Positions 11,155 through 22,911 of a DNA stretch of 64,000 nt are shown here, in pieces. Below the pieces are notes generated by a model. The model did not search any database. It saw only the letters and a program-made list of their open reading frames with translations, and was not told where the DNA came from. The stretch is from contig JAILWY010000010.1 in assembly GCA_022113835.1 (NCBI GenBank), positions 11,829,501 through 11,893,500 of the forward strand, given 5' to 3'. Position 1 is the first letter of the stretch; each line of letters begins with the position of its first letter. Both the position numbers and the translations under genes were made by a program. Source of the DNA: Atopsyche davidsoni. Lineage: Eukaryota > Arthropoda > Insecta > Trichoptera > Hydrobiosidae.

Positions 11155-11418
11155 ATACTCTCTGACTGCTTTATCCTGTATAAAGCTTCTGACTTATATC
11201 ACGGTGCAGCGCGTGAATTCACGAAAGGCATCTTCAAATGTAAAAATGAGTACGTACACATTAAAGTGATTATAAAAAGTAGTTTAGTGAATGTGCCGTT
11301 TCCTACCGGCCGGTCGCCGGCGGGAGTCGGAGGTGGCCGCTACGGTTCAGGCGGTGCCGCGTCACATAAATCATCAGCCAAATCATCATCGAGGGCAATT
11401 ATGAACAAGAAATTTTGA
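11155..11418 (+). CDS. Unidentified open frame, possible terminal exon
   Basis: An 87-codon frame without an initial ATG ends at TGA 11416-11418. Its GC-rich centre reads VPFPTGRSPAGVGGGRYGS followed by GGAASHKSSAKSSSRAIM. Gly/Ser-rich low-complexity composition suggests a disordered tail. An acceptor such as aaaaagtag at about 11285 could make only the GC-rich part an exon. No homology was recognised. Confidence 0.3.
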   Translation: MLSDCFILYKASDLYHGAAREFTKGIFKCKNEYVHIKVIIKSSLVNVPFPTGRSPAGVGGGRYGSGGAASHKSSAKSSSRAIMNKKF

Positions 11419-12224
11419 CGTGGTTAGACGGAAAAACAAAATATTATAGCTTTGGTAAATATTAATAATCTTGCGAGAAAGTACGAGGTATAGAAAAACC
11501 GAATCAAGTATTAAATCTAATCGAAGTTTATTGGTTCTGAGAGTTGGAAGGGGGCTGGAGGGTGGCTTAGCCCTATATATTATGAAATTGGTTTGATTCT
11601 TAGAAATTTGCCTTTTGATAAAGGATCCAGGCCATCATTTAACGACAGCAAACCAATTATCGTAGTGAATTGATATTTAAAATTTGAATTTCGCATGCGT
11701 TAATTATCAGATCCAAAATTGACTGTATTTTATACTGTTTTGTATTTTTTTCTGTTAGTATGTTTAAGTTGTGAGTTGTTACAAAAAAAAATAACCCTCT
11801 AAACTTACAAAGATTGTTGCGTATATACGGATTACAGTTAGGGTGGTCGAATTTATGGAATATGAAATAATTTAAACCGAATTCAAAGAGTTGACGAGAC
11901 AGCTGATATTCATCGCTGACGAGCGCGGCTCTCTCCTTTTGTTGAGTCATCAACATTTGAAGTTCCACGATGCAACGCTTGGCAAATGTCAAACTTTGTT
12001 TTCGTCAAATATTAATAGATATTTGATGTTTCGTTACCCATTTAGTTTTATTTATATTCATACAACGGAGCACTAAAAAACACAAATACCTATGCTATTA
12101 ATTAAATCAAAATTTATAGTTATAACTAATAAGTAATTTATTATGTAAAATAATTTGTATTTGGATTGAAAATACGGTTTTCTCCTGATATTTAAACTTA
12201 ATTTTGTCCAAAAATTAAATAAAT

Positions 12225-12245
12225 ACTCAAAAATGGACGCCTATG
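12225..12245. repeat. Short copy of the AAAATGGACGC motif
   Basis: The block CAAAAATGGACGCCTATG resembles the centre of the 30.1-kb inverted repeat (TTAAAATGGACGCTTATC). It is probably a relic of the same foldback family. Confidence 0.3.
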
Positions 12246-12536
12246 TTTAAATTACTGGTCGGTTGTGTAGTCGGTCCTGGGTGTAGACCACTTTTTGCCT
12301 GCTTCTTGTATTGTAACTAAACCGAGCTCACCCTTTTCATGAAGAAAGTCAGCTCGATTATTAGTTAGCTGTCATAAACTACGTTCACTTCCCTTCGAGT
12401 GATTTTATGAACGCTAAGTAACTATGTCGTTGAATTAAAGTGTTATGTTTTATAAGCTCACGCTTATAAAAATAAGGAGTATTCTTACCGGGTATCTGGT
12501 GCTATCCGAAATAAATACAACACAAGTAAACGTCAC

Positions 12537-12708
12537 AAGTAGCACGCGTTCGCCCGGCGTAGAGCACTCGCGGCGCGGCGGTGCGCGGTGGCGGTGGCGG
12601 CCGCACACTGATCGTCTCGCGGCTGCAGCTGACTGCATCAGACTGCAGTCGGCTGCAGTCGGCTGCAGCGCCGTGGCGGGGGCCCTGCGCCCCTCGCCAT
12701 ATTGGAAA
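12537..12708 (+). promoter_or_regulatory. CpG-rich island, possible promoter or 5' UTR
   Basis: This is a sharply GC-rich and CpG-rich block in AT-rich DNA, including GGCGGTGGCGGCCGC and the short direct repeat CTGCAGTCGG, which occurs twice in a row with CTGCAG repeated four times nearby. It lies directly upstream of an ATG with AAA before it and G after it (12709) and a donor 56 bases later. That layout fits a promoter with a first coding exon. The inference rests on composition only. Confidence 0.3.
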
Positions 12709-12764
12709 ATGGAATTGTTAGAGGTCATGGGTTTCCAGCCTTTTAGACTGCAGGGCCGCACTCG
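12709..12764 (+). CDS. Possible first coding exon next to the CpG island
   Basis: From ATG 12709 (context aaaATGG) the frame gives MELLEVMGFQPFRLQGRT and reaches a GGTAAAA donor at 12765 in phase 2. The same frame is open upstream through the CpG island, so an upstream start is possible. No downstream exon was linked. Confidence 0.25.
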
Positions 12765-12769
12765 GTAAA

Positions 12770-15600
12770 AATAATTTGTTCAAGATTGGGCCGCAACCGA
12801 ATAGACTTTTTTAATGCTTAGGTTTCGGGAGCGATTGTTATTAGATTCACCTCGTTTTTTGGTGTTGAGCTGTGCTATATTTTGAATTTTCCAACGTTTC
12901 AGTTCCTGTATATTGGACCCTAACGTCCAAGAAGAATGTAATTATTCTTTAATGATGATGATGATTATTATTATTTTTGAACTCGTGATTGTTAGAAGGA
13001 GGGTTTCTCCCGGTCCATTACTATTTTTAGTTATTATATTTACTATTCAATGCTGAAAAAATTCAAAGTAAATCCACCATAAGAGGGGGAGGAAATGGTT
13101 TTTTTTTAAATTAATTAACTTCAAAGCAGTCGTCTTTATTTTTATTGGAATTTATGCACGGGAAGTATCTCCTCCCTGCGCAAACTGATTAAGAAATCCA
13201 TGTACCTCGCATTGGATGAATTAAAAGCGTTTACTAAGCCACATATATGCAGAGTAAGGTTTATGGCATCATTGATTTGCCGTAGTGGTCTTTTGGCTTT
13301 GAAGTTTAGAAGCTTTTCGCACTAAGCTCATAAAAATAAAACCGCGATGTTAGCCTGCGCAAGCTGATTGAAAATGTAATACCTTTTTTGTTTCCACAGT
13401 CCGTGCAAATAAACACGCGCAATAACAGCGTCAAATATATCGCTAGAATTCTCTGATAGAGCTCGCTAGGCAGCGGAAGCAGACCGGCAGGTGGCCGGCC
13501 GCGCTCCCGCACCGGGATCGCTGGCATCTGTCCATCACTGGGAAGGCACGCTCGTACTCACCCCTAATAACATTACATGCTTATTACAACTACCTAAAAA
13601 AATATTTTGACAATTGGGTGTCTATCAAATATTTGATTTAAGTCTGTATCTGATAACCGTCAAAATGGTCGACGTATCAGCTCGGGCCCGAATTTGATAG
13701 ATGCATAGGAATTATAATTGAAATGTATGCTTTTAAATACTTGACGTTAATCCAAACATGGCAGCATCCGCACAACTGGTCTCGAATGTTGAAAACTATA
13801 TTCTCTCGCCGACGAGCAGCGCGCTCGGCTGTACCTGGCGGGGAGACACACGCCCGCCCTGGTCCCTTTTTACCGTTTACGTTGTTATTGACCTTTTTTT
13901 ACCTGCGCGTGTGGAGCATCCTATCTTTTGTCACTATTGCATTTTAATTTATGGTTTAAAACTTTACTGATTGTAAGCTTCGCCTAAAATTTTAAACTTG
14001 ATCCGAAAAAAAAATATAATTTTCTTATATTTTTGGTCGGTTCCTGAATATAATAACGTTAAATAAATACAACGTTTGAATGCTGTTTAAGAAGTTTTCA
14101 ATGATTTTAATTGTATGTATATTTTCATAAAGTTGATTTATTTTATAAACTGTAAACTGCTTCAATTTTTTTATGGCTTATTTAATTTTTAGTGAATTTT
14201 AACGACAAATATTACACTTTTTTTTTCTGAACAACATTATGTTTTTTTTTTCACTAGGAAAAATATTTTTTAGTATCTATTGATGCCTATTTTGTAATTT
14301 TTCCACAAAAATCGTGTTTCTGGTAAATTATAATAAAACGATGGAGTTAATAAAAAAGTGAAACATCGGTTTCTGCCACCGATCATGGATCAGCTCGAGA
14401 ACAGATGTCAACCACTAGGGGATGGATGGATGGAAAATTATTCAAAGTGCTTTTAAAATGTAACCCATCATTAATTTATTCATTAGCACTAAAATTTATA
14501 AGGATTCTTTTGCAGTATATAAAACTGCACATCATTTAAAAATTTCATATTGCATTCAATGAATGAATTTTATAATTTGTTTTTAAATTCACATGATACA
14601 ATTAACTGATTTAATGACAGTAAATAGTGGAAAAATAATATATAAAATACGTTTACCGCAGTACAGGCAACCTAAGTACATGAAACAAGGAAATTATGTT
14701 TGGACACCTCCCCTAATTTTCACCATCCCGTGCAGAGTCGTTTACTAAAGTAGATCAAACCAAATACCGGTGTATTGACGTCATAGTAATGGTTATTTAT
14801 TCAAGACCGTAAAACCATAAAACGAAAAGGAGCTATTCAATTATGATTTAAGAATATTAACTTTAGTAAATAATTTTTGTAAACATCTTTACAACTTTCA
14901 TAAAGTACAGTTTTCAGAAATTTTACGATTACTTCAGTGATTGGAACGTAACATTAGATAAAAATACAAGCATGGTTTAGCAAAATGACATGGTAAAATT
15001 ATTTAATGTCACTGATTTTGCGTTGCCTATTTCAAGTCAGTTCTTATGCCGAATGCTCGACACGAGCTTGTTTTCAAATACTGTTATAAACTTTTTTAAA
15101 ATAAAAAAAAAAAAAACCGCATAGATAACCCTGGAAGCAGAAACATCAAGAAAATTTAACGAAGTACAACCTTTAAATTTTTAAGTGCACACGTGTAGTT
15201 ATATCAAAATTAATTATTAATTAACTATCAAAAAGTATTTCCAAGGTGATGTTTCGCGTTTGCAATAATTAAATAAAATGAGAAACAATTAGTAGTATAA
15301 TGTATAATAATAGTCCATATAGTAGTTCACAATTTCATTAAAATTAATTTAATTCCGCCGTGTCAGTGAAGATATGTAAGTATACGTAAATAAATAATGA
15401 ATGAATGTTGATAAATTATAAATACATATTTTCCTGTTTCCTTAATAATTAATAATTCTCGATGTAGAATAGATGTTTTCTTTTTATTTAAAAATGTGTT
15501 TTGTCGATTGACAAGCGATACGTTCGCGGGCATTGCCGCTTCAGTTTTTACGTCTCACATCTGCGACGAAGACCTGTTCTCTCGCTGTTTAGCTTCCAGC
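12770..15600. other. AT-rich DNA with two small GC-rich islands
   Basis: GC-rich islands at 13440-13540 and 13790-13880 have several open frames on both strands (for example a minus frame with MDRCQRSRCGSAAGHLPVCF), but no single frame stands out. The remainder, including 13950-15500, shows no gene. Confidence 0.3.
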
Positions 15601-15626
15601 GCTATTAATTATCTCACAAGTATATT

Positions 15627-16088
15627 TTGAAGCGCGATTGTTCGACCAAAATTAATAACACACTTAATGGACGACCTGCCGACGAGGTTGGCTGCATTTA
15701 TGCATTAAGGCATACGCTTAGTGAGTGTCGTCTACGTAATACAGTACAAAAGCAACTAATTAAACAATTTCCAGGAGGCTACGTCACGCGTCAGCCATGC
15801 AGGTGGCCGGACAGGTTTAACTGGTTCACCAACGAGCACGTGCCGCAGCCGCTCGCGTCCGGCACGCCGGCGGCTCTGCTCGTCGCCAGTCTTACTATTT
15901 GTTATTGTTTTTATCATTCCCTCCGCTCCGAGTGCTATCAGTTATTTCATCACTACGTCGTCATGTTTCAGCGACATCATCGAAGTAGTGTTAAGATAAA
16001 CGCTCATTGCAATTGTACCCGGAGCACCTGCGCGAACTCCAAACATCCTCAGGGTCGAGGTCGGCCTCGAGTACCTGAGAATTCTTGA
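15627..16088 (+). CDS. Unidentified 153-codon frame with a strongly biased core
   Basis: This is the second longest ATG-started frame in the window. Between 15772 and 15890 third positions are G or C in 33 of 39 codons and the peptide reads GGYVTRQPCRWPDRFNWFTN then EHVPQPLASGTPAALLVAS. That core follows a good acceptor (aacaatttccag at 15771), so the real unit may be an internal exon starting there. No clear donor ends the core. Flanking parts of the frame are less biased. Two further short frames near 16030-16085 (LQLYPEHLRELQTSSGSRS on plus, VLEADLDPEDVWSSRR on minus) look exon-like. No domain is recognised. Confidence 0.35.
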   Translation: MKRDCSTKINNTLNGRPADEVGCIYALRHTLSECRLRNTVQKQLIKQFPGGYVTRQPCRWPDRFNWFTNEHVPQPLASGTPAALLVASLTICYCFYHSLRSECYQLFHHYVVMFQRHHRSSVKINAHCNCTRSTCANSKHPQGRGRPRVPENS

Positions 16089-16369
16089 TTTATATTGATC
16101 TGTACAAAACTTCCTCGAATAATATCAGCACCTATCAGCGTTGTTTACAGACACGGCGGGCTTCGAAAATTATTTTATATATTTAAATACATCTACATAA
16201 TCCACAGAACGATGGCAGTTCAGAGACGTTCTCTCGGACAACCGACAAGTAGGTCTAGTAGATTAGCGGATCTACGACAACAATGATGCACTTTTTTCTC
16301 ATGCTGCAAGACAAAATACTCGTATGCACTAACGCCACTCACGACTGTAAAATAAATATATTCATAAAT

Positions 16370-16860
16370 AGATGGCGTACTTTGAGGACAACAAGAGAGA
16401 GCCGCGAGCCATCCGGAGCAGGAGTGACCGCACATCGGTCGGCGCGGGTATCAGGAAAGCCAAAAAGCTCGGGGCCGCGCTTCTTCCGCGGCGCAATACA
16501 TCGCCGGCCAGTCGAGACGCCGCTCTAAATTTAGGCGAGAAGTATCAGAGAGATTCCTTACCTTCGGTGCGACGGCGCTGCGAGCACTCTGGACGTGACG
16601 AATCATCCGAATAGTCCGCCGGTGCGGAGCGGCCGGGCGCATGTTTACGTTTGTACAACTGCGCGGCGCGGCCGGCGCGGGGCGAGGCCGCGGCCGCGCG
16701 TCACGGCGTCCGCCCGCAAGCCACTGACGTAGCTGATTTATTCTTATCAACACTAGTGTCATTTACGTTACTCACCACGTGGGAGCTGACGCAAATCTGC
16801 CTCAGGTAGCGTGCGATGCACTGAAGCACCGGCGCCGGAAAGCGGAAACGCGCTAACCGC
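16370..16860. promoter_or_regulatory. CpG-rich island with exon-like frames on the minus strand
   Basis: This is a long GC- and CpG-rich block, the richest part being 16600-16730 (GGCGCGGCCGGCGCGG and similar). Minus-strand donors of good quality occur at 16562 (AAG/GTAAGG) and 16776 (GTG/GTGAGT), suggesting 5' exons of a minus-strand gene within the island. A plus frame from ATG 16372 (MAYFEDNKREPRAIRSRSDR) also crosses it. The CpG density suggests an unmethylated promoter region. Confidence 0.35.
16562..16658 (-). CDS. Candidate 5' exon in the CpG island, frame uncertain
   Basis: The minus-strand exon ends in a strong AAG/GTAAGG donor. Two readings are possible. One starts at ATG 16642 (aaacATGC) and gives 27 codons, MRPAAPHRRTIRMIRH onward, ending in phase 0. 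The other enters from an acceptor at 16659-16660 and reads LYKRKHAPGRSAPADYSDDS then SRPECSQRRRTE, ending in phase 1. The second reading joins in phase with an upstream exon ending at 16776. Neither product is recognised. Confidence 0.35.
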
Positions 16861-16979
16861 CAAACTATGAATATGAATTCGTGACATTTTGATTTTGAAC
16901 AAACATAGAGAATCCTCCACAACCTGCGCGCAGGATCAGGGGGAAGCCACACACTGTATTGCAAGCATAGCCCTAACAA
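16776..16979 (-). CDS. Candidate minus-strand exon upstream of the CpG island
   Basis: An open frame of about 68 codons, containing PAPVLQCIARYLRQICVSSH, ends at a strong GTGAGT donor at 16775. Phase 0 at this donor is compatible with the second reading of the exon at 16562-16658. The 5' limit is unknown. A different frame over the same bases (PLSGAGASVHRTLPEADLRQ) is also open. Confidence 0.25.
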
Positions 16980-16989
16980 CGATTTTAAA

Positions 16990-18020
16990 CTAACTAAAAA
17001 AAAATTAAATAATCTTTATATTTTGTTTTTGATTTTGTACTATCGATAGAAATGGGACTAACTTTGGTTTATAATTAATCAGTAAACTCACAATTTTTTT
17101 TAAAAAAACAGCAAGTGATTGGTTTTGGTAAAAAATATTTATTCTAATTATTGTCTAAAAAGATAGAAGTTTGCATATCAAAATGACTGGCTTAGCAATG
17201 TCAAAAATTACTAAGCACCCTGCTAAATTTATAAGTAAAGTGGAGAATTAAAATAAATTTAAAAATTCATCATCACTGGGAAGTAAGCATGTCTAACAAT
17301 CATTAAATCTTTTCGATGTTTCTCAAACTTTTAAGCACTTATTTGCCAAAAAATCTTAAGAGGCGAATAAGTAATGTTCACATTCATGCCTAATTTTGAA
17401 GACATACAATATGAGGTAATAAAATATAGACGAGATGTAGCTATAGCAACTTGAAGTGCTAGCATTTTAATTATCACTGAGCAACTTTTGAATACCGACC
17501 ATATAACCAAAATATGTTAGCATAAAATCCATATACTCAAAGTTAGTTACAACTGCATAGAAATTAGGAGCACATATTGTTCTTGTCATTTTGATGTTAC
17601 ACACACAATGTTCGATTTTTACTTCAGTTGTTCGACAAAGATAGACTGCTAATGTTTCAGATTCAAAATAGTACAACTTCATTTTTTGTATTTAATAGGC
17701 ATATGTAAGAATGTACATATATATTTACAAAGGCTTTGCTTGGTTATGTACAGGCACAGGATTTAAAATGTAAATATTTAGTGGATTAGCGATACTAAAT
17801 GTAATTTTCAAGTTTGATGGCTGGCCGAGTCAGAAGTCCTTTCAAACTTTGGAGTCATTTCCATAATACTGTATAATCTACAATGATACCAACTGATTTT
17901 TCTTACTAGATCAACAATGTGTGCAAGCACTAGCTGGTTGTTTAAGAACTTTCTTTTCAATTTGCAATCATAGATGCATTTGATTAGGCGTCACTTTCAA
18001 CTGCAAGTATAGAATCCATT
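16990..18020. other. AT-rich, no supported gene
   Basis: The minus frame at 17467-17682 has no codon bias, splice support or recognised motif. Confidence 0.35.
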
Positions 18021-18023
18021 GGA

Positions 18024-18122
18024 ATAAGTGAAGCGCAATATGTATGTAGCAATACAACTGACAACAAGCCAACAAACTGCGGTTGTCAGTTGTGTTGCTA
18101 CCTGTATAGTGCGATGTATACC
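18024..18122. mobile_element. Foldback mini-element (MITE-like)
   Basis: Two arms of about 36 bp face each other around a 15-25 bp loop. The left arm includes GTAGCAATACAACTGACAAC and the right arm read in reverse includes GTAGCAACACAACTGACAAC. The outer parts (GCGCAATATG versus CGCACTATAC) also match mostly. Related arms occur at 9619-9653 and about 30163-30203. There is no coding capacity. The frames on both strands are by-products of the palindrome. Confidence 0.75.
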
Positions 18123-18129
18123 ACCTCTA

Positions 18130-19690
18130 TTGTTGAAAACAGTAATATTTAAAAGAAAACACACATACATAATAAAGAATTTAATAATATATTCAGTATC
18201 ATGGGTCAAAGATCTGAACTTTTTGGGAAACCTTTAGTAAAATAGTAATTAAATATTGACCACATGCATAAGATTGTAATCCTAGAGATCTCTTTTAAAA
18301 TATTTAAGATTAACATGGATCACTTAGCCATAATTTAAAAAAATATAGGTAAAAAACAAAAAAAGGGGATAAATAACTCAACTTTGTTAATTACTGCGAA
18401 GATTTTCAAAACTGTAAAGGACTCTTAAAGATCCTTGATCCACTATCGGTGCACCTAGATCACCTTCCCAGTGGATTTCCCTACGGTGGCATGTGGTCTA
18501 CCAGTTGAAGTGATATAAGCGTTTGTAGTTGTGTTATTTGCTTTGCAAGTGAGCATAGAGTGGATGTGAGGGTTTGAAAATCTTCTGATAAAAGTATTTA
18601 GTTTATCAAAAAAAAAATATGACGCTGGAATGAACTTCTTGTTATCCACATTCTTCGGTCAATATCATTAGTGATATGTTCAAAGAATTATATTTATAAT
18701 TTATTTTTATTAAATAAAATAAATGACTTTTGATAAGTCAGCAATATGTATTAAAATTATAAGCACACTAGAAATGTATAAACATTAATAAAAATATTTT
18801 TTTTCCCTTTTGTATCAATATATTATAATAATCAACGCAACAAGCAGTTAAGGAAAAGACAATTCATTGGTATGTCTTATTGAAAAATAGAGAAATAAAA
18901 TTGGTTTGAGAATTTCTTTGTTAAATATTGAATTCTGCACACAAAAACAATTCATACAACAAATTATTCAGAATTGTGAAGAGTACATATGTTTTAGGGT
19001 ATATAGTAAATGTAATTGTCATACTTTAAAGCATTTCTCAGTATTTTTAAATAGAATCAAGGATGGATTTAGTGTCTGCGTAAAGCAAGTACGATTGAAC
19101 GCAATAAAAAACGACACAACACTTATTTTAGAAGCCCCTAGAAATATTTTCTAGCTGGTCCGGATGTTATCAAATATTGTTCATAGATGGCAGTAGATTT
19201 CAAAAATTACTCTTACCGTATATCATCGAAATATATTATATATAATATATTATATATATAATATATATTTTGAAATACACATATATATAGCTATAGGTAG
19301 TACTTTTTTATAAATAAAGTAGGAAAATCGTAAAATTTATTTGGGAATCATTAGTATTCTTAAAAACATGTAATATTTATTGAAAAATAAACTGCTAATA
19401 TTAAAACTCCACTAATTATAATATTTGTTACATAGTGTTTCAGAACGTATATTTTTATGTATTTATTACCTTCAGAAAATATTTCATTTCGAAATAGTAG
19501 TTTTTATAATTGAATGTATTTATATAAGATATGTATAAGACAGTATATAAAACACGTAGTATCATAAAATGGGAGAGCAGGTAGATTTCAACAACAATTA
19601 TTAATATAAAACTTTTTTTTAAAAGAAAAGTAATTTATATTGACAAATGTGTTTCCAACATGAATTGACTTTTACCGAACTGAAACAGTT
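18130..19690. other. AT-rich, no supported gene
   Basis: Contains an AT-rich low-complexity run at about 19230-19270. The open frames at 18455-18649 and 18906-19154 have no supporting evidence. Confidence 0.35.
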
Positions 19691-19712
19691 GCGATCTCTA
19701 TAATATATATAT

Positions 19713-20493
19713 TTTTAATTAATTTAATTGTCACTTTGTTTTGCTATGTCGAAAATAGATTTTTTACAGAGTATTGAAAAAATTATAAATTGTATTGATC
19801 TATTTTTTATTATTTAATTAACGTCCATTTTCAGGGTAAAATAAAATCTTGAAGATGTTGAAAAATTGGATAAAATGATGACTATCAAAACCAAAGTTTG
19901 TGTTTGTTAAAGATTTTTTTTTTTAATTTTCAAACTAATCCCAACAGGAGGGTTTATAATTAATCTTTTAATTCCAATTGAAAAAAAGAGTCATAAATGC
20001 TTAGGATTCTTGGAACAGGAGCATCGGGAAACTCCAATCCCGAAACGTCAATCGGAAAAACACACATTTATCATATTAAAAGTAAATTATAAGAAATAAA
20101 AAAGGTAGTTGAAGAAAGGATGTATCTAACTTTCTGCATTTAAATTTTTTTGATTGGTGCAGTCGATTTTTCGCAATAGGTACAAGCAAATGGTCAAAAA
20201 ACTCGAATTTGTTATCACGGCTCTTAATAAAATATTTGCTTTTTGAAACGAATGATTTATCTAAGCAAAACGAATCCAATGTAAATACAGTCTATTAAAT
20301 CTTTTTCAAACAAATAAAACGTCGTCAGTTGTGTTTTTAGGTATCCAGATTGGTTTAAAACCGAAGTGTATTCGGTTATAAAATCAGCAAAATTATCCAA
20401 CATTTGCTGGATAATAATGCATTGCATATGCATTGTATATAATGTTCTTACACTACATTGAGATAAGAAAAAAAAAACAATGGATTTCAGCAA
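19713..20493 (-). mobile_element. Decayed coding repeat, unknown class, copy A
   Basis: The segment 19713-20250 is homologous, in opposite orientation, to 54390-54895. Shared words include AAGTGACAATTAAA, CATCTTCAAGATTTTA and TTGATTGGTGCAGTCGATTT. The minus strand carries protein remnants: 20257-20493 includes NFADFITEYTSVLNQSGYLK and TQLTTFYLFEKDLIDCIY, and 20076-20279 includes NKFEFFDHLLVPIAKNRLHQ. The first remnant recurs inverted at 21106-21245, the second at 54400-54480. Repetition plus conserved peptide points to an old mobile-element gene; I do not recognise the family. Confidence 0.6.
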
Positions 20494-21105
20494 TAAAAGT
20501 GACCGTTTTTTGGAAAATTCACTCCGAGTTTTAAAATGATGTATTAATTAATGCTAGGTAAAATAAGATCAATTTCTGTTATTTTTTTTGTAACTGAAGC
20601 AGAAGCTCGGCGGATTAGACGACGTAATAACTAAACGTCAAAAAAATTAACGCTCAGACTTTCTGCGTGGGTAGGTGTCAAATAACTTTGCCCTCTACAC
20701 CTTGCATGCATGTATAATTATTACTAACCTAGGTATGATTTTTACTCCAGCTAACCAAATCCTCTTTCTTTACGTCGACAGTAAAACACAAAGTACACAC
20801 ATCAGGGTTGTTGGGAACAAATCTTGATTTAAACTGAGATATTAGAAAAAAAGACAATTAAAATAAAACATTTACTTATGTATTTTATAAACTCATCAGT
20901 TATTGTCATTCCTGGCTTTGTGCAATCAGATTTTAATATCGACAGAATAAAAGAGTAAACATATTCGTACCGGGAACATGTGATATCAAAGAGCTACGGA
21001 GGGAACTTCCTTAAATATAAAATAAATTTAATGCCGATAAATTTCTAATATAAAAGTAAACTGACAACGGAAAAGCAAATTTAACCACAATTCATTATCA
21101 AGCTA

Positions 21106-21245
21106 ATGTTGGATTATTTTGGTGATTTTATAACCGAGTGAACTTCAATTTTAAACCCATCTGGATAGCTAAAAACACAACTGACTACGTTTCGTTTGTT
21201 CGCAAAAGATTTAATAGACTGGATTCACATTGGATTCGTCGATAC
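21106..21245 (+). mobile_element. Decayed coding repeat, fragment of the copy A family
   Basis: This is an inverted copy of 20262-20412. Translation gives MLDYFGDFITE, a stop, TSILNPSG, a stop, LKTQLTTFRLFAKDLIDW and IHIGF. It matches the copy A peptide at most positions, with two nonsense mutations. The protein-level similarity exceeds what drifting non-coding DNA would show. Confidence 0.6.
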
Positions 21246-21810
21246 ATCTTAAATGAAATGATAAATAATGACAGTGAGATTTCATCCGCCCACAGAGAAA
21301 AAAATAAGCCTTGATGTGGCCCTTGAACCAGCAGCAATTTAATTATTTTAAAATTTCAATTATTTAAAAAATATTTTAAAAAGGTTTGTCGATTGCACTC
21401 ACCTTGCAAGGTGTTCCGTTACCTTTTAATAACTTGTTAACTATATAATTAGATTATTACTCTGTCGATCTCCATAGAGGCACGGTGTACTCAATTTTTG
21501 GTGTAATATGCAGATAACAATAGACTATGAATTTGAATAGAAAAAATAATAATTAACCTTTTAAAAAACAAGGTTTAGTTTGTTTAAAATTTGCCAATAT
21601 TAATTATTATTTCGTTCTATTCACGCTTATTTTTTATCAATTGCTATGTATTATATTTAAAAAACTTTTTAAACAAATTTTAAGAAATTATTGATATTTC
21701 TAATTAATTTTGGTGAGAAAGAGCTTGAAGTATTAATGTCTAGATTCAGAGTAAAAAGGTTATAAAAGTTACAAGAGAGCCACATTATAATTTATTTTAG
21801 ACGTTGAAAG

Positions 21811-21860
21811 ATTTTAGAAATACCAAAATACAATATTTTAGAAATACCAAAATACAATAT
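21811..21860. repeat. Tandem duplication of a 24-bp unit
   Basis: The unit ATTTTAGAAATACCAAAATA followed by CAAT occurs twice head to tail. It lies about 60 bp left of the Tigger terminus. Recent slippage or duplication is likely. Confidence 0.85.
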
Positions 21861-21918
21861 ATTAAGATAAAAAATCATTTTTATTCGATTTCACTAACAC
21901 AAAGACACAACATATATA

Positions 21919-22250
21919 CAGTAATACCCCACTTTACGCGACCCCGTCATGCGCGGTTTCACTATAACGCGAATTTCAAATTTCGCGTTAAAATGTCTCG
22001 CATTACGCGAATTTCATATTTAAGAATGTGTATGAACATAATGTAGTCATTGACTTCTCATACCAATTAAAAACAGCTTTGGGTGTTATGAACGTATTTT
22101 ACAAGAACTTAAAAGAAACGCTACCCAAAAGACAATAGATGTATTTTTCAGTAAAAATAACATGTAATACTGCATAAAGTATTTTTTAGTATTCACTTTT
22201 GATTATGTATGTATTTTTAATCGTAAACCCCGATATTCGCCAATATATGT
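21919..22250 (+). mobile_element. pogo/Tigger-like transposon remnant
   Basis: The left terminus CAGTAATACCCCACTTTACG follows a TA dinucleotide (21917-21918), as expected for Tc1/mariner-group insertion. The next about 100 bp (CGCGGTTTCACTATAACGCG and AATTTCGCGTTAA) have the CG-rich inverted repeats typical of Tigger ends. Within 150 bp follows the end of a transposase frame, so most of the gene has been deleted. The right end is not clear. A related CG word (CGTAAACCCCGATATTCG) lies at about 22220, just before the (AT)n tract that may have replaced it. Confidence 0.65.
22063..22167 (+). pseudogene. C-terminal fragment of a Tigger/pogo transposase
   Basis: Thirty-four codons and a stop: PIKNSFGCYERILQELKRNA followed by TQKTIDVFFSKNNM. 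The ending with TQKTIDVFF matches the usual C-terminus of Tigger-type transposases (a TQxTLDxFF-like tail). The catalytic DDE domain and the N-terminal DNA-binding domains are absent. Confidence 0.6.
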
Positions 22251-22255
22251 ATCTA

Positions 22256-22405
<150 letters not shown>

Positions 22406-22523
22406 CTATCTGGTTTTAGATGCGTTGAAGTTCGATTAAATAAAGCTGTTCTAATTATTACCTAGTAATGTCACTTCAAAGATAAATATTAATCGAATTA
22501 TTTTAATATCACGATAGGATGTG

Positions 22524-22673
22524 ATACGATAGTATAATCGGTTAATGATAGGTCCCGAGTGTATCGGCGACGAGGCCCGCAGTGACCGTCCCGCGCCCGC
22601 GGAGTGTGCACCACGCACTTTAGTTATTTTCACTCATGCAAATGGTCAAAAACAATTAATTGTTTATTCTCGA
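22524..22673 (+). CDS. Short unidentified frame upstream of the nine-exon gene
   Basis: From ATG 22524 the frame reads MIGPECIGDEARSDRPAPAE and CAPRTLVIFTHANGQKQL to a stop at about 22673. The GC-rich part (22555-22620) could be a 5' untranslated exon of the gene beginning at 22912 rather than coding. A frame after the acceptor at about 22785 (QNITDKVISKYASLDRAAEM) is similarly uncertain. Confidence 0.2.
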
Positions 22674-22911
22674 ATATATTCAATAAGACCTTAGTAGTAA
22701 CTCAATATTAATCTTTAAAAGTAATTTAAAAATGGCTACTGCAAAAGTGATGTAATTTAAAAATACTTAATAATAATATTTCCAGTGCAAAATATTACCG
22801 ATAAGGTGATATCGAAATACGCGTCACTCGACCGCGCCGCCGAGATGACCGCGCGGTCGCGACCGACCTGAGAGATCGCTGTTTCTTCGCTCAGGAAGCT
22901 GAAGGGAGACG

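Noticed and set aside
13306..13540. GC-rich island with open frames on both strands
   Set aside because: At least three frames look coding-like and none has both good borders and a clear third-position bias.
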